Below, piece after piece: positions 1 to 10,311 of a DNA stretch of 64,000 nt. Numbering within the stretch: position 1 is the first letter of the stretch; each line of letters starts with the position of its first letter. The notes under the pieces are model-generated. The model ran no database searches. It was not told the origin of the DNA and worked only from the letters and a program-made list of their open reading frames with translations. The translations under genes and the position numbers were made by a program. Source of the DNA: Bradyrhizobium diazoefficiens USDA 110. Lineage in GTDB: Bacteria; Pseudomonadota; Alphaproteobacteria; Rhizobiales; Xanthobacteraceae. The stretch is from positions 2,032,001-2,096,000 of the forward strand of contig NC_004463.1 in the NCBI RefSeq assembly GCF_000011365.1, written 5' to 3'.

Positions 1-580
1 GGTCCTCACCTTGGGCCCGGCCGCCTCGATTGCGCCGATAGCTTTTGCGGTGTTGCGCGGCCATCCTTGGCCGCTTCATCTCGCCGGCGTCTCTGGAACG
101 ATTCCGTCGCGGCACCGGGCGAGCAGAACACGCGCTCTGTTGCGCAGAATTTGTAGCACGCATGATCAACCGCAGGCGGCTGAGCGAAGGGCAGGATGTT
201 GATAGTCTCATTCTGGCCATATCGCCTCGTCGAGAAGTTCTCGCAAATTCACCATCCGCGTTGCTCCGCTGCTTCCCTAAGCGCGTCATCAGCCAGATTC
301 CTGCATAGCTCCCGCTTTGTTCGTATTCACCCGGTCCCGTTCAAGACCTCGATGTGCAGAGCCCGACAGCACATTGCAATTGAATCGATCTGAGATCGCA
401 AAGAGATGATTGTCTGAACCAAGCGCGCGAGTCCTGGCATGTCGATTGCTGGGAAGTGCTTGCTACACCATGCACTGAACTAGACGCAAAGGCCGAGTCA
501 GATCCAACTTGCCGTCGAAACCAATTCTCTAGCTTAGAAGCGGCGCTGCTTACTGCCGCTCCGCCCAACGGAGCCAAGTC
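1..580. other. No supported gene
   Basis: Open frames here are short, overlapping and without family resemblance. I see no RNA gene or mobile element end. The stretch precedes the J-domain gene and may hold its promoter, but no clear -35/-10 pair stands out. Confidence 0.5.
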
Positions 581-1195
581 ATGCTGAGCGACACATCCAA
601 ATTCTTCGCCTCCATTCGCATCAACAAGCAGGAAGCGCAGGAGGAGCGCCGGACCGCGGTGCGATGCGAATGGCCTGATTGCCAGAACAAGGCAACCCAT
701 CCCGCGCCAAAGGGCCGCCACAATGCGCGCGAATATTGGCACTTCTGCATCGAGCATGCTCGCGAATACAATCAGTCCTACAATTTCTTCTCCGGGATGG
801 ACGCCGAAGCGATCGCGCGCTACCAGAATGACGCGCTGACGGGCCATCGTCCAACTTGGAAAATCGGCGAGCCCATCAGCGCCCGCAAGATGACCGGCAG
901 CCCGGCCCATTCCGAGGACGACTGCGATGCTTTTTGCATGCTCGCTGAGCTGAAGGGACGCGCCCGCGCGGAGGCCAGGCCTGAGACGCGCAAGCTTTTC
1001 AATGCCAAGCGGAAAGCGTTGCAGGTGATGGGCCTGAATGTCGATGCGACGCTCGGAGATATCAAGGCGAGGTACAGGGCGATGGTCAAGAGGCACCACC
1101 CCGATGCCAATGGCGGCGACCGCTCTACGGAGCAGCGCCTGGTCGAGATCATCAAGGCCTACCATTACCTGAAGACCGTGGTGCGGGAGAGCTAA
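581..1195 (+). CDS. J-domain (DnaJ-like) protein
   Basis: A 204-residue protein with a C-terminal J domain (about residues 145-200). Helix II carries KARYRAMVKRHHPDA, with the HPD tripeptide that stimulates Hsp70 ATPase. The N-terminal 140 residues have CEWPDC and, further on, FCIEH, a possible metal-binding pair of Cys/His motifs; no G/F or zinc-repeat region of classical DnaJ is present. This matches the single-J-domain proteins common in Hyphomicrobiales. It probably works as a specialised co-chaperone in the cytosol; the client is unknown. The gene stands alone, with no operon partner, and looks intact. Confidence 0.85.
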   Translation: MLSDTSKFFASIRINKQEAQEERRTAVRCEWPDCQNKATHPAPKGRHNAREYWHFCIEHAREYNQSYNFFSGMDAEAIARYQNDALTGHRPTWKIGEPISARKMTGSPAHSEDDCDAFCMLAELKGRARAEARPETRKLFNAKRKALQVMGLNVDATLGDIKARYRAMVKRHHPDANGGDRSTEQRLVEIIKAYHYLKTVVRES

Positions 1196-2294
1196 CCCGG
1201 ACACGACTTGAACGGCTTCACCTCACCCGCCATTCCATAGCCCTTCATCGTGTGAAGGCTGCACCCGAGCTGGCGTGTAACCCGCTTCAGACCCTAGGCC
1301 CGAGAGGCGCAACATTTCCGCCACGCCACAAGGAGTTCTATCAACCTGCTCCCGGACCGATCAACAACGAGCCTTTGTTTCTTTCCTCGTTCATTCGCTC
1401 TCTCCTCGGGTTTGCAAGGAGGGGGCAAGTCTTCACGACGCCGATGGGAAGTTCGCAAAGGCGAGCCACAGCGAAAGTTCGAAAGTGCCGTCCTCGACTG
1501 CTCGAAAAGCAGAGCCACACTAAACTGCTGCTCCGCTGCCCGCAGGAAGGTTGGTACTGGACTTGCCTCGCGCGTTAAGATGGCACTCAGGGAGTGCCAT
1601 TCGCGCCCCGTCAATGCAGGTGAGACGGCAGGCCTTTAATCACGCTCTTGATCTATATCAAATTCTGTGTCGCGCATGAGACGTTGTCGCATGTTCGACG
1701 TATGTCACATCCGCTCAACCAGAGGAGACCATCTTTCTGCGAGTGCCCCTATTATGGGGGCAAGTTCTCCGATCGGCGAGTGGTGCGAGAATTGCTGTGC
1801 GCATCGGTGGTTCTTGGAAAGTCCTGAGGATCGCATGCACGCTGTCGTCCTCGTCAAGCAGCCATTTGTTGATGTCCGCGGGTGGTGGCCCAAAATGCGC
1901 AAGCACCTGAGGGCGCTGGACCCGTCCGGGTGTGGTGTGCCGAGCTGCGAACAGTTCCATGCCGACCTCGCTCCTTTGCGGTGGCGCTCGAGATGCCGGC
2001 ATGTTCTTACGAGAAGTGCTGACCGTGTCCGCCGCAATCGTTGCATGATTTGCCAGCCGTTCTTTCGAGAGACTGGGGCACTGGCACCTCGGAGAGCAGC
2101 CCGACCGGTCAGCAGCGAACAAAGTCAGCTTCGCTTTGGCTCGACCTGCCAGCGTGCGTCAAGTCGCTCCGATTATCTTCTCGGAGCGTGCTGGGACCGT
2201 GTGAAACAGTTCTGGGCCGAGCTTTCCTTTCGCGCGCGAGCTTTCAGCTGCAAGAAGCAAAGCCAACATCTGTGTAAGCAAACGGAAATAGAAA
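1196..2294. other. About 1.1 kb without a recognisable gene
   Basis: Several overlapping open frames on both strands look like non-coding shadows: there is no recognisable domain, no good ribosome site and skewed composition. Nothing here can be assigned. The last part presumably holds the promoter of the following LuxR-type regulator. Confidence 0.45.
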
Positions 2295-3080
2295 ATGGAT
2301 GACCAGTCGCACGGCAAAATGCCACTCGCTTCAAGCAGACGGGAAAGCCGCGGGCCCGACCTATTCAGCTTCATCGAGTGCGCTATACAGACAAGATCAA
2401 TCGCAGCGCTGTTCGATCTTCTTGTGAATTTCGCGAGCAATGAAGGCTTTGATAAAGTCGCCTACGGAGCACTCTCCTGCTCCAATGAGCGTCGTTTGCC
2501 AGAGTATCTACCGCCCCCGCCAACTATAAACTTCCCGTCTGATTGGTGCCAACGCTATGCTGAACAAGAATATCAAGCGATCGACCCGGTGGTCCGGCGG
2601 ACAGCAATGCTGCCAAGGCCCTTTCTTTGGGATGAACTAACCAGTCGATATGAACTACAGCCCCGTGAGCTGCGCGTCTTACGCGAGGCCAAAGAAGCAG
2701 GCCTTAAGCATGGCATGAGCGTGCCATTGTTTGGATCGCAAGGCCGATCGGCTTTCGTATCGTTTGCATCTCCTTTCGATGATGCCGATCCACAGGATCG
2801 CATGGCTCATCTCACGACATTGGCGTCGGCGTTTCACAACGCTGTCGCGCAGATTACACCGCCGCTTGATGAGAGTTGCGAGACAGACATTCCGCTAACA
2901 CCGCGAGAAACAGAGTGCCTATACTGGGTCGCAGAGGGGAAGTCAGCCTGGGTAATCGGGCAACTTGTTAACGTCACTGATAATACCGTCAATTTCCACA
3001 TGAAGAACGTCATCAGAAAGCTAGGGGCGGCAAACCGGACAAATGCTGTAGCCAAAGCAACCCGGCGCGGCATCATTTAG
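2295..3080 (+). CDS. LuxR-family regulator with autoinducer-binding-like domain
   Basis: A 261-residue two-domain regulator. Residues about 25-175 resemble the autoinducer-binding fold, with WxxRYxxxEYxxIDPV spacing visible in WCQRYAEQEYQAIDPV and a following FLWDEL. Residues about 195-258 form a GerE/LuxR helix-turn-helix (LTPRETECLYWVAEGKS, then NTVNFHMKNVIRKLG). Proteins of this family bind acyl-homoserine lactones or plant-derived signals and control transcription. No luxI-type synthase is visible nearby, so it is a solo LuxR in this window. The start ATG follows GGAAATAGAAA. The target genes cannot be told from the sequence. Confidence 0.85.
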   Translation: MDDQSHGKMPLASSRRESRGPDLFSFIECAIQTRSIAALFDLLVNFASNEGFDKVAYGALSCSNERRLPEYLPPPPTINFPSDWCQRYAEQEYQAIDPVVRRTAMLPRPFLWDELTSRYELQPRELRVLREAKEAGLKHGMSVPLFGSQGRSAFVSFASPFDDADPQDRMAHLTTLASAFHNAVAQITPPLDESCETDIPLTPRETECLYWVAEGKSAWVIGQLVNVTDNTVNFHMKNVIRKLGAANRTNAVAKATRRGII

Positions 3081-3499
3081 CTCCGTACGCCTTCAAAGGA
3101 ACGATCAAGGACCCTGCGTCGGCGGGCTCTTCCTTTGCGATTCATCTGCTGCGGTCGGGATAGCCGATCTCTAGTGGATTCAACGATGTACTTCAACGGA
3201 ATTGGCTCAAACCAGATGACGGGGCAAGCGCATCCGGCGCGCGTGTCCGGTGTTTATCAGTGGCTGGCGTGGACCTAGGGGCGTCGGCGCTTCATGCAAG
3301 TCTCGCTGCGTCAGACTCGCCTGAGGCTGGATTTCCTAGTTCGGACAATGCAGGTCCTAGGCGGTAAATCGCATGCTTTGTCATACCGACCACGCGATCC
3401 CGGCGCTATTGATATGAAGTTCCATCCGTTTCAGATCGAGGATGTCGATCTGTTTGCCAGGAATCGCGCTGTTATAGGTTTTTGCAAGTAAGTGTTGCT

Positions 3500-3830
3500 A
3501 AACAGGCTGCTCAACGCAATGAACGGGTTGAAGCAACAATGACAACATCTTCATTCTCGCCACCAACCGTCTCGAGGCTCTCGAGGCTGCGCCAGCCGGC
3601 CGTCCCGGCCATATCAATCAGGCAACTGAGGTGCCGCTGCTCGATGCGACCGCCCGCGAAAGCTGGTTCGTCCCTATGGCAGGGGCTTGCCGCTGGACGA
3701 AGCCGTGATCGCTGAAGCCAGGCCCTTCACCTGAGCGGCAGCGCGGCCCTTATCGAGAAGTTGATGCTTCGCGTTGTGCAATCGAGGCTTGCCAGCTGCG
3801 GCAATGTCGGCGCGATTTCCACTAACATGA
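3500..3830 (+). pseudogene. Remnant of an AAA+ ATPase (second region of homology and C-terminus)
   Basis: Read across frames, the plus strand gives NDNIFILATNRLEALEAA, then a GRPGHINQA arginine-finger-like segment and EVPLLDATARE. After a frame change come KLVRPYGRGLPLDEAV and, past a stop, GSAALIEKLM. This order (sensor-1 ATNR, RPGR-like, plPd...R) is characteristic of the AAA subfamily that includes FtsH and Cdc48-like enzymes. At least two frameshifts and a stop make it non-functional. The N-terminal half with Walker A is missing. Confidence 0.5.
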
Positions 3831-3914
3831 AGCTACCTGCCCGTGCGCAGCGAGTTCAATCGCGATGCGCATTGCATTGTGGCTATGGTGCGCGCCCCAC
3901 AACTAGGCGCGTCC

Positions 3915-4118
3915 CAAGTTACCTATCGAAGGATTTGTGGTGAGGGGTCTCCAGCCGTCGACCTTGCGCATGTTGATCTGGCCGGGGGTGAGCAGGCCAG
4001 GACGGCATTGCCGCGGCGGCCGCTGATGGCAAACGGTCTTGATCTTGATCCGTCGCTCGAACTCCTCACGCGGCCGCTCAATTGCGTCGGTAGCCGGAAT
4101 AAGATGTCGCGGCGCCAA
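3915..4118 (-). pseudogene. IS256-family transposase C-terminal remnant
   Basis: The minus strand reads DAIERPREEFERRIK, then SGQINMRKVDGW close to the end. This is the conserved tail of IS256/mutator-type transposases found across rhizobia. Only about 65 residues remain, with internal shifts, so it is debris of an old insertion. Confidence 0.6.
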
Positions 4119-5331
4119 CTTCCGCTGCGGTGTTCTACAGCGCGGTGTATGGTGCTACCATCGGCGCAGAGGCAGCGGGAGCGCGAATGGCAGGTACGAC
4201 GACGCGGGCGATGAGCCGGGGTTCGGCTCGGGAGCTTGCCTCTGCGACCCGGTGAGTTGTACCAAGAGCGCGAATTCTTCTTGTCGTTTCGCCGCAGCTC
4301 AGATGCCACTGAGGCGAGTGATTGGGGGCGGCATCCCACCGAAGCTTCGGAGAGGTGTTGTTTGGGGAGGCGGCAGGCTTCACCGGCAGCACCGATATGG
4401 CGAGGAGTGGGCCAACGCGCTGGCAAGACCCCGCTGGCCAGCGATGAAATGTTGCTCGAGGTCGTAGGAACATCATGGCGGTCTCGCGCGTGCGGACGCC
4501 TCTCGCGGAGCGAGTATGTCGGCCGGCCGCTGCAAGCAAGGCGACTGGCGCAGGGCTCTCGACCAAACCGACAAGATCGTCCCGCTCAGCGGCCAAGCGG
4601 AGGAAACTAACTGTCCCAGATTTGATGCGTCAGAGGCCCCAGATTCGTCATCCCGAATACGTTGGAACTTTCGGCAGGATAAGCCGAAGAGCAGGCCAAT
4701 ATATGCCCGCTATTCGAACTTCTGCCGATTTGCGTCAGCAACCCGGACAAGAGACTCTTCTCGACGCACATGGGGCAGACGCTAGCGGCCAACAAGCGGC
4801 AGGCGTTGGGCAGCTGAATGGTGATCGCCTCGCAATCGCGTTTGACGCAATAGCGATCTTGCGGCCGGTTCAACCCGCTACCTCAACTATTTTCGACTGC
4901 CAGCCCTAGTGCCAATTCGTTTGGGCAACTTCCTTCCACGATCGGCTTCGAAGTTCGCGCTAATTCGAGCGTGCAGCAAGGCTCGACAGCGAGGGACTGT
5001 CTGAGTGGCGGCAGGCACTGATCCTGAGCCCCGCGCAGCTGTTGCCGGCGCTCCTGCGGGAGGGTGGAGGATCGCGGCTACGCGCAGAACTCACCGAAAC
5101 TGCCGGGGACTGCAAGTCCTTGATAGGAGTATCGCCACGGGAAGCTGTCCTGTTTGTTGATGCCCTCGCGTCACAGTGCCGCATCCGAATTCCTAGTCCT
5201 CTCATCTCGCGCACAATGGGGATTGACGAGGGAGCTCCGACTGAGTGTCGGATTCCGTTGTTCGCTGCCTTCATCTCACCTCGCATCCGCTTTTGCGCGA
5301 CATCAAAGCGCTTAGATCAGCTCCTGACTAG
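4119..5331. other. About 1.2 kb, no confident gene
   Basis: Many short open frames in all directions, none with a family match I can name. An open plus-strand frame ends just before the rpoN start but has no credible start or domain. In many relatives the gene upstream of rpoN is lptB; it is absent here, so rpoN has been separated from its usual context. Confidence 0.4.
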
Positions 5332-5373
5332 ATGAGCAAAACGCAGACCAACTTCAGTAACGGTTCTTGCTTC

Positions 5374-6828
5374 ATGGCGCTCACGCAAAGATTAGAGTTC
5401 CGGCAATCCCAGTCGCTGGTCATGTCGCCGCAGCTGATGCAGGCGATCAAGCTGCTGCAATTATCTAATCTCGACCTCATGACCTTCGTGGAGGAAGAGC
5501 TGGAGTGTAATCCGCTGCTCGAGCGTGCCAGTGACGATGCAGCTGGGGCCGAAGCCCCGACTGAGGTCGATCAGGTCAGCGGCGATCAGCTGGCCGAGGC
5601 CCAAGTGCGCGACGCCCGGGATGGCGCCATGACCACCTATACCGAATGGGGTGGCGGCGGCTCGGGTGACGAAGACTACAATCTCGAAGCGTTTGTCGCG
5701 TCCGAGACAACATTGTCCGACCACCTGGCCGAACAACTGTCGGTCGCATTCACCGCGCCGGCGCAGCGCATGATCGGGCAGTATCTGATCGATCTCGTCG
5801 ACGAAGCCGGCTATCTGCCGCCGGATCTCGGCCAGGCCGCCGAGCGGCTCGGCGCAACGCAGGAGGATGTCGAGCACGTTCTTGCCGTCCTGCAGGAGTT
5901 CGATCCGCCCGGCGTCTGTGCGCGTAACTTGCGCGAGTGCCTGGCGATCCAGCTCCGCGAGCTCGATAGATACGATCCGGCGATGCAGGCCCTCGTCGAG
6001 CATCTCGATCTCCTCGCCAAGCGCGACATCGCGAGCTTGCGCAAGCTCTGCGGCGTCGACGACGAGGACATCGCCGACATGATCGACGAGCTCCGCCGGC
6101 TCAGTCCCAAGCCGGGCATGAAGTTCGGGTCGGCGCGGCTGCAGACGATGGTACCCGACGTCTATGTCCGTCCGGCTCCTGATGGCGGCTGGCATGTCGA
6201 GCTCAACAGCGACACCTTGCCGCGCGTGCTGGTCAACCAGACCTATTATTCCAAGCTGTCGAAGAAGATCGGCAAGGACGTCGATAAGTCCTACTTCAAC
6301 GACGCGCTGCAGAACGCGACCTGGCTGGTGCGCGCGCTCGACCAGCGCGCCCGCACCATCCTGAAAGTTGCGACCGAGATCGTGCGTCAGCAGGACGGCT
6401 TCTTTACCCTTGGTGTTGCGCATTTGCGGCCGCTGAATCTAAAGGCCGTTGCCGAGGCCATCCAGATGCATGAATCCACGGTGTCGCGCGTCACCGCCAA
6501 CAAATACATGGCAACAAATCGCGGCACATTCGAGTTGAAATATTTCTTCACGGCATCGATCCCTTCGGCGGATGGCGGTGAGGCGCATTCCGCTGAAGCG
6601 GTGCGTCACCGCATCAAGCAGCTGATCGAATCCGAAGAGCCGTCAGCGGTTCTGTCCGATGACGCGATCGTTGAGCGCCTGCGAGTCTCGGGCATTGATA
6701 TTGCCCGCCGCACGGTCGCGAAGTACCGCGAAGCCATGCGCATTCGGTCCTCGGTGCAGCGCCGCCGCGACAATATGTGGTCAACGATGAACAGTAGAGC
6801 ATCGGGCGGAACTGGCCTCGATAAATAA
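5374..6828 (+). CDS. rpoN: RNA polymerase sigma-54 factor
   Basis: Sigma-54, 484 residues from the preferred start. An in-frame ATG lies 42 bases upstream, but family members begin at MALTQRLEFRQ. Region I is rich in Gln/Leu (SLVMSPQLMQAIKLLQLSNL) and contacts activators. An acidic linker follows, then the core-binding and helix-turn-helix regions, and near the end the RpoN box ARRTVAKYRE that reads the -24 element. All parts are present and intact. Sigma-54 drives nif, fix and many transport genes together with NifA or NtrC. It stands alone without the usual lptB and hpf neighbours, which suggests an extra symbiotic copy such as rpoN2/rpoN1 of rhizobia. Which copy it is cannot be decided here. 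Confidence 0.95.
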   Translation: MALTQRLEFRQSQSLVMSPQLMQAIKLLQLSNLDLMTFVEEELECNPLLERASDDAAGAEAPTEVDQVSGDQLAEAQVRDARDGAMTTYTEWGGGGSGDEDYNLEAFVASETTLSDHLAEQLSVAFTAPAQRMIGQYLIDLVDEAGYLPPDLGQAAERLGATQEDVEHVLAVLQEFDPPGVCARNLRECLAIQLRELDRYDPAMQALVEHLDLLAKRDIASLRKLCGVDDEDIADMIDELRRLSPKPGMKFGSARLQTMVPDVYVRPAPDGGWHVELNSDTLPRVLVNQTYYSKLSKKIGKDVDKSYFNDALQNATWLVRALDQRARTILKVATEIVRQQDGFFTLGVAHLRPLNLKAVAEAIQMHESTVSRVTANKYMATNRGTFELKYFFTASIPSADGGEAHSAEAVRHRIKQLIESEEPSAVLSDDAIVERLRVSGIDIARRTVAKYREAMRIRSSVQRRRDNMWSTMNSRASGGTGLDK

Positions 6829-7512
6829 ACCCCCAGCTGTCGATTTAATCCGGAAGCGTAGCTTTGGAGGTCTCTGAAAGCGGGCCTTTGGAGCGAGATT
6901 GTTGATGGTGATGGAAGGAAGCTTCTGGCGCGGCATTTGAGGAGAGGTAGTATAGGCCGACTGCCGTCTAAGAGGGGCGAGCGTTTTCAGAGGCTCCGTC
7001 GGCGCCAAGCTCTTATTCCTCCCAAGTCCTCGCCTTGGCTTATTGTCGGCCGATATACGGCCCCGATCGGTAGCAGCCGGCTGATCTCGCACGCCAATGA
7101 TCGCCACCACCTCTTCCGCGATAACTTTCCGGTTCGTTGCTACGCTGCACAACAAGGTTGTAGGGCGAATTATTGGCTTAACCATAATAGCTCGGCGCTA
7201 AATGTTGTAAAAACTACACTTGGAGCGCCCAGATTTTGGAAAATGAACAGGTTTTCGAGTGCGCAACTGTAGCCGCGCCCAGCATCGCCAAGTGCGGTTG
7301 GGCGGGATCGTCAGGATTGCGCCAAGTCGGGGCTGCTTAGGACCGGCGAGCTCATGGCGGCTTCAAGACAATCGACGACGTCCCGGCAGGAGGGACACAT
7401 GACCTGGCTGAGCAGGGACAATCTGCCGAATGGCACGTGTTCTGACGAGGCGCATTCGAACTCGGCGGAAGCTAGCGACGCCGGCACACAAGTCGGCGTC
7501 GAACGCCATCGC
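6829..7512. other. Intergenic, no supported gene
   Basis: About 680 bases with only weak overlapping frames on both strands. No hpf-like gene follows rpoN. I see no clear terminator or repeat. Confidence 0.4.
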
Positions 7513-7860
7513 TCATAGAGTCTTGAGATATTCGACAAGCGCTCGCCGTTCGGCGTCGGTCAACTCTGGTCCGATGATGCCGGGCGGCAGTTTCCTTAAG
7601 TCGGTTTCCTTACCCTCGAAAGAATGTCCGCGATTGCTGTTCCCAAGCAGCGACACATCGAAGTTCGTCAGACCGGCCGCACAGCTTTCGGACGACTGTG
7701 CTTTCGTCGCGAGCCCGACGTTGACCGGGTCGAACGCACGGCTGCCTACGCAAAACGACATCGGCCGCTTGGCGTGCGGCACCAGCATGTCTCTCAGGGT
7801 CGGAACAGACCCGTTGTGCAGATAAGGAGCTGTTGCCCAAACACCGTCCAATGGTCGCGC
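7513..7860 (-). pseudogene. C-terminal fragment of a di-heme c-type cytochrome (CcpA/RoxA-like)
   Basis: The minus strand encodes about 112 residues beginning GVWATAPYLHNGSVPTL, the hallmark of the second heme region in periplasmic di-heme cytochromes of the peroxidase/RoxA type. It ends ELTDAERRALVEYLKTL, a normal C-terminus. The heme-binding CxxCH motifs and signal peptide are missing, so this is a 5'-truncated copy that cannot function. Confidence 0.65.
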
Positions 7861-7865
7861 CCGGT

Positions 7866-8317
7866 ACTGAGTGAAAAGCTGTCCCAGCTATTTAGGTTCA
7901 TCGAGGGTACGATCAAGCATGTCATGCCGACCATCGTTGCCGAGATCGCCTATCAAAGCCTTGGAAGCGAAAAGCTGGTTGATTTTATCGATGAGCAGAT
8001 ACGCAGCGAGAAGACATCTGCAATTCGCACGCTGCTCTGCTCTTTCATGTTGCTCGAGATCGACTCGTTCCCTAGCTATAACCAGGATAAGTGAGTTTTA
8101 CGAATCGGAAGATACGCCACGGTGGGTGACAGCTCTCATAACCGAGCGCCTGTACAGCTATTATCGGCAACGACCTCTGGCGGGCGCAACACGCAAAAAA
8201 TTTGAGGAACTTGTTGTGACGCTAGAAATGCGCTTGGCCGGTAAATCTCGTCCAAGAGTTCGAGGAAATTATTTATCCGCCTTGAAGAAGAAGGCATTCA
8301 AAGAACCAAAGTCCTAA
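7866..8317 (+). pseudogene. Frameshifted fragment of an unknown protein
   Basis: One frame gives a coherent stretch including KLVDFIDEQIRSEKTSAI and ends at 8094. A second frame continues with EDTPRWVTALITERLYSYY and runs to a natural stop at 8317. Together they look like the last 140 or so residues of one protein broken by a single indel near 8090. I do not recognise the family. It sits between the cytochrome fragment and a jetD remnant. Confidence 0.35.
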
Positions 8318-8534
8318 ACTCTTATTCTGGATGAAGCGCCTCCTACAGTCAAAGATCGAGCCATGTCGCTGGACTTGCGGCGCGGATGGGGCGGCGGACT
8401 CGATCATGGCCATGGATCGCCTCAAGGGTCGCGCATGGCAACCGAAAGGCTACCATACGCCGGCCAGCTGATCGTTAGGGTCGCGCCGGGCGGCGATCAT
8501 GGTTCGATGAACGCCGCTGCGCGCGGATCACGCC

Positions 8535-8650
8535 CGGCCTGCCTTGACCAGATCGAACCACCGCTTCAGGTGCGGATGCGCGCACCAGTCGATCCGTCGT
8601 TGATCGACCGGGAGCGGTAGCCCGCGGGTCGCTTCGTCCGATGTCGATAC
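8535..8650 (-). pseudogene. Possible glutathione S-transferase C-terminal scrap
   Basis: The minus strand reads RIDWCAHPHLKRWFDLVKA, which resembles the end of GST C-terminal domains (HPnlxrWxxxIxxRPA). Only about 35 residues are present and the frame then breaks. The call rests on this one motif. Confidence 0.3.
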
Positions 8651-8651
8651 G

Positions 8652-9380
8652 TTGCGCCACGCCTTCGATCTCGCCCAGGCCATCCTGGACAACAAGCATC
8701 TCGACGTGGACTATAAGACCTTCTCGCGACGGACGGTGAGGCACAGCAAGACGCTGGAACGCGTTGAAGGCGTCGTGGTTCGGCTCCTGAGTGGCGTCCT
8801 CGAGTTTCCTCCGGGCGCGCGGCCCCGCGAGGCACTGCGGGCGATCGGGCTGGAACGCTTTGCCCCGCCGCTGCTGATCGCGGGTAAGATCGATCTTCTT
8901 GGGGCCGATCTCTCCGGAGCCACTCCGCTCATCTCGGGATCGCGCCTAAGGAGGCAGATCATGTCCGCTTCCGGGAGCCGCCGGCGTATGTTTTGACGAT
9001 CGAAAACTTGGCAAGCTTCAACAGGCACGTCGCCGAGGCCGACGCCGCTCGACTGGGTGCTACGCTGTATGTTGGCGGGTATCCCTCGCTTGCCAGCCAA
9101 CAGGCCCTGCGCACGATCTCGGCAATGGTGTCCGAACAAACCCCGATCTTTCACTGGTCGGATATCGATCCGGACGGCACCTGGATATTCCACACGATGG
9201 AGCGCGCCGTCGGACGACCGATCCTGCCGCATCTCGGGGCGGGCGCCGACCAAAAAGTCCGCACCCGCTCGTTGCCCACCAAACTCCGGCATCGCTTCAC
9301 TGGCGGCATACTTGGCCAAAGATGGATCCAAGATCCTCGAGCAGGAGGAGCTTGATCCGATTCTTCCTACGCCCACGTAG
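8652..9380 (+). pseudogene. Remnant of a Wadjet JetD-like Toprim protein (DUF3322/DUF2220)
   Basis: The first part lies in the frame starting at 8652. From 8930 a different frame reads HLGIAPKEADHVRF, then LTIENLASFNRHV and YVGGYPS, then IFHWSDIDPDGTWIF. A third frame ends YLAKDGSKILEQEELDP. The TIENxxSF, GGxPS and DxDPxG motifs match the Toprim-like DUF2220 domain of JetD, the nuclease subunit of the Wadjet plasmid-defence complex. At least two frameshifts separate the pieces, and no jetA, jetB or jetC is visible nearby. It is an orphan, inactive fragment. Confidence 0.6.
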
Positions 9381-9534
9381 GCGTTCGGACTGACGAGGGC
9401 GCCAGCTTGCGTAACGGGCACGCTTGGCCATTGACGTAAGCGGCTCGGTGACAAGCTGGAGCTCTTGCTGGCCGAGAGCTTGAGGGGGCGCATGAGACCG
9501 GCGCGTTGCGGACGCGCGATCTCAAGCAGCGACG

Positions 9535-9870
9535 GTGGAGACCACCGTTCAGCCCAAGACCATCACCTCCCGACCGATGCCAAGCTGGAATATGCGGCGA
9601 TTAACCAATCGGCTGGCCCGCGAGTGCGGCCTTAAGTTGCGGCAATCTTATCTGCGCATCGGCTCAGGCGCCTCTCAGTCATCGAGCCGTGAATGGCCAC
9701 ATGAAGAGCGACGGGCATCTCGGTCGCTGCCATCTCAAAGGGCCGGGAGGGGGACGCCGCCAACATCGCCTTCACCGCCGTCGACCACAATCTCCGCCTC
9801 ACCCTCAGCCTGGCTGAGGCTTTCGTTGGGCCTAATCCGCAACGCCTTGTTGCTGATGCTCGCGGTCGCG
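9535..9870 (+). pseudogene. IS5-type transposase C-terminal remnant
   Basis: In shifting frames the plus strand yields LRQSYLRIGSG, then NGHMKSDGHLGRCHLKG and REGDAANIAFTAVDHNLRL. This is the C-terminal region of an IS5-superfamily transposase (GHMKxDxHLGRxxLKG with the catalytic-region glycines). Frameshifts and the missing N-terminal domain make it a dead copy. Confidence 0.55.
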
Positions 9871-10170
9871 CTCGAGCTTCGTCCTGCAATATGGCGGGTT
9901 GAGAGACCAGATTGTTTGCGGATCGAGAAAGGTTGCGGCAATGCATCAAGCACTCGTCCCTCTTAAAAGCAGCACAATCAAGAACAAGATCGAGGCGTCC
10001 GTGCCGCAAGGTGAGATTAACAGAGGGATTCGAACGAGCTACTATGCATCAGCTCGGGCGGTTGGCCCGGCTCGGCCCTCGTTTGTAGGCTGGCTGCGCG
10101 GGGTCTGAACATGGGCCTGCATTGATCATCTCCCCATGGCTTTTGCAACGGCTGCTGTAACGCTGTTTTC

Positions 10171-10200
10171 TTGACTTACCCAAAAATACCCAACTTCGAT
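10171..10200 (+). promoter_or_regulatory. Promoter/operator candidate before the sugar operon
   Basis: TTGACT at 10171-10176 could be a -35 box. It is followed directly by TACCCAAAAATACCCA at 10177-10192, two TACCCA hexamers 10 bases apart, which would fill the spacer of a sigma-70 promoter. A helical-repeat direct repeat in that place suggests a repressor operator. The same spacing recurs at 19674-19689. The binding protein is unknown; the -10 box is weak. Confidence 0.4.
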
Positions 10201-10311
10201 CTGAATGGGTGCATAAGGGCGGAAAATCACGGCTAGCGTTACCAACACTCGCGGCCCTGGAAGACGACAGGCACGTGAACTTGAGGGCCGAAGAGCCCAG
10301 AGGAGGGACCA

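Noticed and set aside
1705..2122. Minus-strand frames between the J-domain and LuxR genes
   Set aside because: No domain, no good start, and two overlapping frames of equal quality; no reason to prefer one as a gene.
5461..6423. A 320-residue minus-strand frame opposite rpoN
   Set aside because: It is antisense to an intact conserved gene and its composition is that of a high-GC shadow frame.
10019..10045. GGATTCGAAC, which could be the T-arm of a tRNA on the minus strand
   Set aside because: The flanking bases do not pair and no acceptor, D or anticodon arm can be built.
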